From contig JACMQP010000078.1 in assembly GCA_014376915.1 (NCBI GenBank), forward strand, positions 1 to 5,409: DNA of 5,409 nt, in the 5' to 3' direction. Below the pieces are notes generated by a model. It was not told where the DNA came from. It made no database searches and saw only the letters and a list, made by a program, of their open reading frames with translations. Origin of the DNA: Ramlibacter sp. (GTDB taxonomy: Bacteria; Pseudomonadota; Gammaproteobacteria; Burkholderiales; Burkholderiaceae). The translations under genes were made by a program, and so were the position numbers. Below are positions 5,215 to 5,409 of this stretch, piece after piece; position 1 is the first letter of the stretch; the number at the start of each line of letters is the position of its first letter.

Positions 5215-5409
5215 ATGACCACAGCCACCCTCACCAGCAAGGGCCAAATCACCATTCCCGCACCTGTCCGCGAGGCGCTGGGCGTCAGCACCGGCGACCG
5301 GGTTGAGTTCGTTGAAGTGACGCCGGGCCGGTTTGAGTTCATCGCCGCCACGCGGTCGGTGACTGCTTTGAAGGGCATGTTCGACAAGCCGCGCAAGGCG
5401 GTGTCGATA
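5215..5409 (+). CDS. AbrB/MazE/SpoVT-family antitoxin, 3' end outside the window
   Basis: The first 65 codons are open to the window edge. The N-terminus MTTATLTSKGQITIP is the swapped-hairpin AbrB fold: SKGQITIP at residues 8-15, then VREALGVSTGDRVEF, matching the family pattern of a GQ(V/I)TIP strand, an R(E/K)xLG helix and a Gly-Asp turn. The following TRSVTALKGMF and KPRKAVS resemble the toxin-binding tail of VapB-like antitoxins paired with PIN-domain RNases. Such proteins dimerise, bind the operator through the N-terminal barrel and neutralise the toxin with the C-terminal tail. The partner should start just beyond 5409, probably as a VapC-type toxin gene; this is an expectation, not an observation. 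The tight RBS, promoter and palindrome upstream mark it as the first gene of its own operon. A solitary transition-state regulator is possible but less likely given the short tail. Confidence 0.9.
   Translation, partial: MTTATLTSKGQITIPAPVREALGVSTGDRVEFVEVTPGRFEFIAATRSVTALKGMFDKPRKAVSI

Noticed and set aside
5181..5396. A minus-strand open frame opposite the antitoxin
   Set aside because: It is a shadow of the AbrB-family gene, which has a promoter, operator, RBS and domain match.

Overview
The window reads as chromosomal DNA of a high-GC betaproteobacterium, most likely Burkholderiales. The evidence is the betaproteobacterial-looking GuaA C-terminus, strong G/C bias at third codon positions throughout, and the family mix. 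The taxonomic call is an inference from sequence style, not from a search.

Layout, left to right. (1) Positions 2-346 (+) hold the last 114 codons of guaA (GMP synthase), the only core housekeeping gene here. (2) Positions 470-2809 form a leftward block of three tightly packed genes that converge on guaA. A class I SAM-dependent methyltransferase (2809-1997) is followed after 6 bp by a second, UbiE-like methyltransferase (1990-1133). That gene overlaps by ATGA the start of an alpha/beta hydrolase (1136-470), which is broken by two frameshifts and a C-terminal deletion. (3) Positions 2810-3053 are a divergent control region holding two pairs of 17-bp direct repeats with 21-bp period, the geometry of AraC-type operators. 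(4) Positions 3054-4561 (+) hold an OsmC-family protein gene overlapped by the gene of an AraC-family regulator with a cupin-like sensor domain. (5) Positions 4746-5106 (+) are the 5' remnant of an EthA-like flavin monooxygenase gene. It is interrupted by nine 8-bp tandem units exactly inside its class signature, and the rest of the gene is missing. (6) Positions 5156-5409 (+) are the promoter, an 11-bp perfect inverted-repeat operator and the start of an AbrB/MazE-like antitoxin gene that runs off the window. A toxin gene probably follows.

How the genes may work together (inference): the AraC-type protein probably controls its own operon with OsmC, and possibly the divergent methyltransferase operon, through the repeats between them. 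The substrates of the methyltransferases and the signal sensed are not visible in the sequence. Two decayed genes and an incoming toxin-antitoxin module beside guaA suggest an accessory region undergoing turnover. I saw no tRNA, rRNA, CRISPR array, transposase or integrase.
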